A stretch of 53,807 nucleotides of DNA. Source: an uncultured Gemmatimonadales bacterium (GTDB lineage Bacteria; Gemmatimonadota; Gemmatimonadetes; Gemmatimonadales; GWC2-71-9). The translations under genes and the position numbers were made by a program. The notes beneath the pieces were generated by a model. That model saw nothing but the letters and a program-made list of their open reading frames with translations. It searched no databases and was not told where the DNA came from. The first letter of the stretch is position 1; each line of letters starts with the position of its first letter. This document shows, one piece after another, positions 51,111-53,807 of the stretch. Location: positions 1 through 53,807 of the forward strand of contig CAMYLY010000014.1 of assembly GCA_947259405.1 (NCBI GenBank). The letters run 5' to 3'.

Positions 51111-51290
51111 GTGAACGCCACCGTCGCCCGGGTGATCGCCATCGTGTCAGGCCTCGTCCTCGTGGTGGGCGTGACCTTCGCGCTACGGGCAGCAGGCCTC
51201 GACCTGCAGCTCGCCGCTTTGATCGGAGGGGCGGTGGGATTCGGGGACTATTTCGTCATCTACATGGTGCTCACCCAACGACCAAAGTAG
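51111..51290 (+). CDS. Small two-helix membrane protein
   Basis: This 59-residue protein has two predicted membrane helices: ARVIAIVSGLVLVVGVTFAL and LAALIGGAVGFGDYFVIYMVL. GTG 51111 has AAGGAG nine bases upstream, which beats the ATG at 51051 that lies inside the copD end. I do not recognise a family. It follows copD by 34 bases and precedes a strong hairpin, so it is the last gene of that transcript and may assist CopD. Confidence 0.7.
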   Translation: MNATVARVIAIVSGLVLVVGVTFALRAAGLDLQLAALIGGAVGFGDYFVIYMVLTQRPK

Positions 51291-51310
51291 GCATCATGCT
51301 GTGCAAACAC

Positions 51311-51344
51311 GAACGCCCCGACGGTGAGAGCCGTCGGGGCGTTC
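51311..51344. terminator. Bidirectional hairpin between copD-side genes and tRNA-Val
   Basis: A perfect 14-base-pair GC-rich stem (GAACGCCCCGACGG with its complement) encloses a 6-base loop. It lies 20 bases after the small membrane protein gene and 6 bases after the 3' end of the convergent tRNA. U-tracts are weak on both sides (GTTCTCGAT and GTTCGTGTTT), but the position and stem strength support a shared terminator. Confidence 0.7.
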
Positions 51345-51350
51345 TCGATA

Positions 51351-51425
51351 TGGGCGATACTGGACTCGAACCAGTGACCTCTCGGATGTGAACCGAGCGC
51401 TCTGGACCAACTGAGCTAATCGCCC
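51351..51425 (-). tRNA. tRNA-Val (anticodon CAC)
   Basis: The reverse complement folds into a full cloverleaf: acceptor GGGCGAT/ATCGCCC, a D arm with GCTC/GAGC, anticodon stem CTCGG/CCGAG around TTCACAT (anticodon CAC), and a T arm with ACTGG-TTCGAGT-CCAGT. The discriminator is A, as expected for valine. No CCA is encoded. It reads GUG codons, which this GC-rich genome uses often. A 7-base-pair GC hairpin (51427-51445) sits just before its 5' end. Confidence 0.95.
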
Positions 51426-51491
51426 GGGCCCGCGCCGTGCGGGCCGTAAAATGTACACTGGCCAGGCCCACCGCGGAATCACCTCCCCGCC

Positions 51492-51521
51492 TTGCCCAAA
51501 CCGGCCGTCCCTGTCTAGTCT
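51492..51521 (+). promoter_or_regulatory. Possible promoter of the ornithine aminotransferase gene
   Basis: TTGCCC (51492-51497) and TAGTCT (51516-51521) are 18 bases apart, about 30 bases before the ATG. Both boxes are imperfect, so this is a weak call. The rest of the 124-base spacer holds the GC hairpin next to the tRNA. Confidence 0.35.
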
Positions 51522-51549
51522 AGGTCAGAGCTTAACCACGAGACTCCTG

Positions 51550-52773
51550 ATGATGACGACTGCGCACCGGACCAAAACCGCCGACTTCCTTGAGGAAGTC
51601 GATCGCTACAGCGCGCACAACTACCACCCGCTCCCAGTTGTCCTGACGCGGGGTGAGGGTGTCTGGGTCTGGGACAGCGACGGTAACAAGTACCTCGACT
51701 GCCTGGCAGCGTACTCCGCGGTCAATCAGGGGCATCGTCATCCGAAGATCATCGAGGCGGCAAAGGCGCAGCTCGACACACTCACCCTCACGTCGCGGGC
51801 GTTCCACAACGACCAGATGGGACCGTTCCTCCATCGGCTGTGCGACCTCATGGGCTATGAACGTGCCCTCCCGATGAACACCGGCGCAGAGGCCGTGGAA
51901 ACGGCCATCAAGGCGGTGCGACGTTGGGGATACCGCGTGAAAGGAGTGCCGGCGAACCGGGCTGAGATCGTCGTCTGCGAGAACAACTTTCACGGGCGCA
52001 CGACGACGGTTGTCTCGTTCTCCACCGACACCGATGCAAACGCGGACTACGGGCCGTGGACGCCGGGCTTCATGATCATCCCCTACGGTGATGCGGAAGC
52101 GCTCAAGGCCGCGATCACCCCACACACGGTTGGGTTCCTAGTCGAACCGCTCCAAGGTGAGGGGGGCGTGATCGTCCCGCCTGACGGCTACCTCAACGCG
52201 GCGTACGAGATCTGTCGGGCGAACAAAGTGCTGTTCATTGCCGATGAGATTCAAACGGGCTTTGGCCGCACAGGACGCATGCTGTGCTGCGAGTGGGAAG
52301 ACGTTCGACCGGATGTGCTCGTGTTAGGGAAAGCTCTCAGTGGCGGCGTCTATCCCGTGTCCGCCATGCTCGCCGACAAGCCCATCATGGACGTCTTTCA
52401 ACCCGGCGATCACGGCTCCACCTACGGCGGAAACCCACTTGGTGCCGCCATCGCCACTGCCGCACTCAACGTGTTGGTGGATGAACAACTATCGAAACGT
52501 GCTCAACGTCTCGGCCAGTGGTTCCTTGAGCGGCTACGGAACATCGAGGCGCCGTGCGTGGCGGAGGTTCGGGGGAAGGGACTGATGATTGGCGTAGAGA
52601 TCAAACGCGAACATGGAACGGCGCGGCCCTATTGCGAAGCGCTGATGGAGCGTGGGATTCTCGCGAAAGAAACGCACGAGCAGGTGATCCGTTTCGCGCC
52701 ACCGCTCGTGATCGACAAAGAGACGCTGGAGTGGGCGCTGACGCACATCACGGAGGTCCTGAAGGCCACCTAG
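51550..52773 (+). CDS. rocD: Ornithine aminotransferase
   Basis: This 407-residue PLP enzyme moves the delta-amino group of ornithine to 2-oxoglutarate, giving glutamate semialdehyde. Class III aminotransferase motifs: YSAHNYHPLPVVLTRGEGVWVWD (strongly OAT-like), AYSAVNQGHRHPKI, MNTGAEAVETAIK, NNFHGRTTTVVSFS, VEPLQGEGGVIVPPDGYL, FIADEIQTGFGRTG, LVLGKALSGGVYPVSAML (PLP Lys) and GDHGSTYGGNPLGAAIA. Length and the N-terminal NYHP motif separate it from acetylornithine aminotransferase. ATG 51550 and the next codon ATG 51553 both fit; the 51451 start is a spacer read-through. It could take up ornithine formed from arginine. Confidence 0.95.
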   Translation: MMTTAHRTKTADFLEEVDRYSAHNYHPLPVVLTRGEGVWVWDSDGNKYLDCLAAYSAVNQGHRHPKIIEAAKAQLDTLTLTSRAFHNDQMGPFLHRLCDLMGYERALPMNTGAEAVETAIKAVRRWGYRVKGVPANRAEIVVCENNFHGRTTTVVSFSTDTDANADYGPWTPGFMIIPYGDAEALKAAITPHTVGFLVEPLQGEGGVIVPPDGYLNAAYEICRANKVLFIADEIQTGFGRTGRMLCCEWEDVRPDVLVLGKALSGGVYPVSAMLADKPIMDVFQPGDHGSTYGGNPLGAAIATAALNVLVDEQLSKRAQRLGQWFLERLRNIEAPCVAEVRGKGLMIGVEIKREHGTARPYCEALMERGILAKETHEQVIRFAPPLVIDKETLEWALTHITEVLKAT

Positions 52774-52835
52774 GACCCTCGCTGGCCGTCGTTGATCTGA
52801 CGGTGCGTGTCCGGCCGATCTGGAGCTTGCCCGGC

Positions 52836-53807
52836 CTATCTATCCGTGGCGATGAATCCCGCGGCCGCTGTCGTACCCGTTGCACTGCTCAACACGAGGT
52901 CCGCATCCTCGCTCGCCGCAAAGATCACATCTTGTGTTGAACTCACGTCGAGGCCCGTGATCTCGGTGTCCAGAAGGGAAAGCAAGACCGTCTCCGCCAC
53001 CAGGTCGTTGATGAGCCGCGTTCCCACCCCGCTCACGATGCTCACCAGCCCGCCGCCCGTTGCCGATCCCGACGTGACCAGGGTGACGTCACGGTTTTCC
53101 CCGGTTGCCACGTTCAAGAACTGATCGAGGGCCTGCACGGTCACGGGAATCGGAGTGCCAATGATCCCGTCCGTCGGGTCCAGGATGACGTAGCGGACCG
53201 CGGCCCCGGCCGCAAAATCCACGTCCTCCGTCGAGCTCACGTCCAACCCGGTCGTCTCGGTGTCGAGGAGCGTGAGCGTCACCAGCTCGGCCTGCTGATC
53301 ACTGATACTCAGCGAGCCCACGCCGGCGACGATGTCGACGAGCCCACCACCCGTGGCAGAGCCCGAGGTAACCAGCGTCACGTCGCGGTTTTCCGTCGTG
53401 ACGAGATTCCCAACGCTATCCTGGGCCTGCACCGTCACCGTAATCGGATTGTCGACCGTCCCATCCACGGGATTTAGTATCACGTATTGCGCGACGGCCC
53501 CGATGACAAACTCGACGTTCTGCGTTGAACTCACATCCAAGCCCGTGCCCTCGGTGTCGTTGAGCGTAAGCGTCACCATCTCCGGCGTCAAATCGTTGAT
53601 GTTCCGGGTTCCGGCCCCACTCACGATGTTCACCAAGCCGCCGCCCGTCGCTGAGCCGGACACCGCGAGCGTGACATCGCGCCCTTCGCTGGTCACAATG
53701 TTGTCAAACTGATCGAGGGCCTGCACGGTCACTTGGATCGGGGCGCCCACGGTTCCGTCTGGTGGGTCCACGATGAAGTAACGGATCGGCGCCCCATGCG
53801 CGAAGTC
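52836..53807 (-). CDS. Surface protein of 98-residue Ig-like repeats (5' partial)
   Basis: The C-terminal 323 residues lie in the window; the frame continues past 53807, so the N-terminus is missing. Three tandem units of 98 residues (294 bases) are seen, each with YVIL-P-DG, PI-VTVQA-D, N-RDVTL--SGSATGGGLV-IV-G-G, and TGLDVSSTxDV-F. They are strand-rich and resemble invasin/bacterial Ig-like repeats. The last unit is followed by a short Ser/Ala/Thr tail (SSATGTTAAAGFIATDR) with no sorting motif or terminal aromatic. Adhesion or a secreted filament are plausible; no exact family is claimed. It converges on rocD with 62 bases between stops. Confidence 0.85.
   Translation of the reverse strand, partial: DFAHGAPIRYFIVDPPDGTVGAPIQVTVQALDQFDNIVTSEGRDVTLAVSGSATGGGLVNIVSGAGTRNINDLTPEMVTLTLNDTEGTGLDVSSTQNVEFVIGAVAQYVILNPVDGTVDNPITVTVQAQDSVGNLVTTENRDVTLVTSGSATGGGLVDIVAGVGSLSISDQQAELVTLTLLDTETTGLDVSSTEDVDFAAGAAVRYVILDPTDGIIGTPIPVTVQALDQFLNVATGENRDVTLVTSGSATGGGLVSIVSGVGTRLINDLVAETVLLSLLDTEITGLDVSSTQDVIFAASEDADLVLSSATGTTAAAGFIATDR
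52930..53807. repeat. 294-bp tandem coding repeats
   Basis: The DNA repeats with a 294-base period: CGGTTTTCC occurs at 53092 and 53386, and the SGSATGGGLV-coding block occurs three times. Copies are similar but not identical, so they are past the stage of easy recombination in places. The array enters from beyond the right edge. Confidence 0.8.

Noticed and set aside
51427..51445. GC-rich hairpin next to the tRNA 5' end as a terminator
   Set aside because: No T-run follows on either strand and it lies upstream of the tRNA; it may be a processing signal or chance.

Overview
The window is GC-rich bacterial chromosome with very tight gene packing. Its gene content suggests a Gram-negative, outer-membrane-bearing soil or water bacterium, most likely of the Gemmatimonadota. 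The reasons are a sortilin/VPS10-type BNR protein, FadL-type and other beta-barrel proteins, an SGNH lipoprotein, RNase Y next to ZapA, and a recN-nadK-dxs-ispA-xseB-xseA-folD block. This placement is inference from style and synteny; no rRNA or marker tree is available here.

Layout. (1) 1-11.3 kb: mostly surface and envelope genes. On the + strand are the truncated BNR protein, a mini-metallopeptidase, a TfoX-like protein, a ClC channel with CBS domains, and a three-gene outer-membrane set (FadL-like barrel, SGNH lipoprotein, second beta-barrel). Two secreted-protein genes lie on the - strand. (2) 11.3-48.5 kb: about 37 kb in which every gene is on the - strand. Read in transcription order it runs asparaginase, obg, dprA, hemW, hrcA, dnaJ, HIT protein, an S21-like remnant, mutS2, dnaG, a zinc-ribbon protein, recJ, rsmD, coaD, pta, STAS/HATPase/SpoIIE partner-switch genes, rsmA, rex, arcA, a DnaQ-type exonuclease, an MBL-fold hydrolase, infC, rpmI, rplT, pheS, pheT, a coiled-coil gene, zapA, rny, folD, xseA, xseB, ispA, dxs, nadK, recN. 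Start and stop codons overlap (ATGA, GTGA, TGATG, TAGTG) at many joints, so translational coupling is common. (3) 48.5-53.8 kb: an FkbM methyltransferase, a membrane coiled-coil protein with CopC divergent from a CopD-like protein, a small membrane protein, tRNA-Val(CAC), ornithine aminotransferase, and the C-terminal part of a surface protein made of 98-residue Ig-like repeats.

Regulation visible in the sequence. A perfect Rex operator overlaps a sigma-70-like promoter at the 3' end of rsmA and should make rex-arcA-exonuclease-MBL an NADH-responsive, autoregulated unit. infC appears to start at CTG behind an ideal Shine-Dalgarno sequence and just after a leader terminator, which fits the known autoregulation of IF-3/L20 operons. 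hrcA-dnaJ has a promoter in the end of hemW but no CIRCE element in view. A long hairpin separates the copD-side genes from the convergent tRNA.

Most likely places for something new: the Rex-controlled arginine deiminase unit with its exonuclease and MBL partners; the outer-membrane barrel/esterase operon; the coiled-coil protein between pheT and zapA; the partner-switch genes without a sigma factor; the truncated S21 remnant; and a family of short purine-rich repeats in gene joints and even inside coding regions. No CRISPR array, insertion sequence, prophage or defence island was seen.
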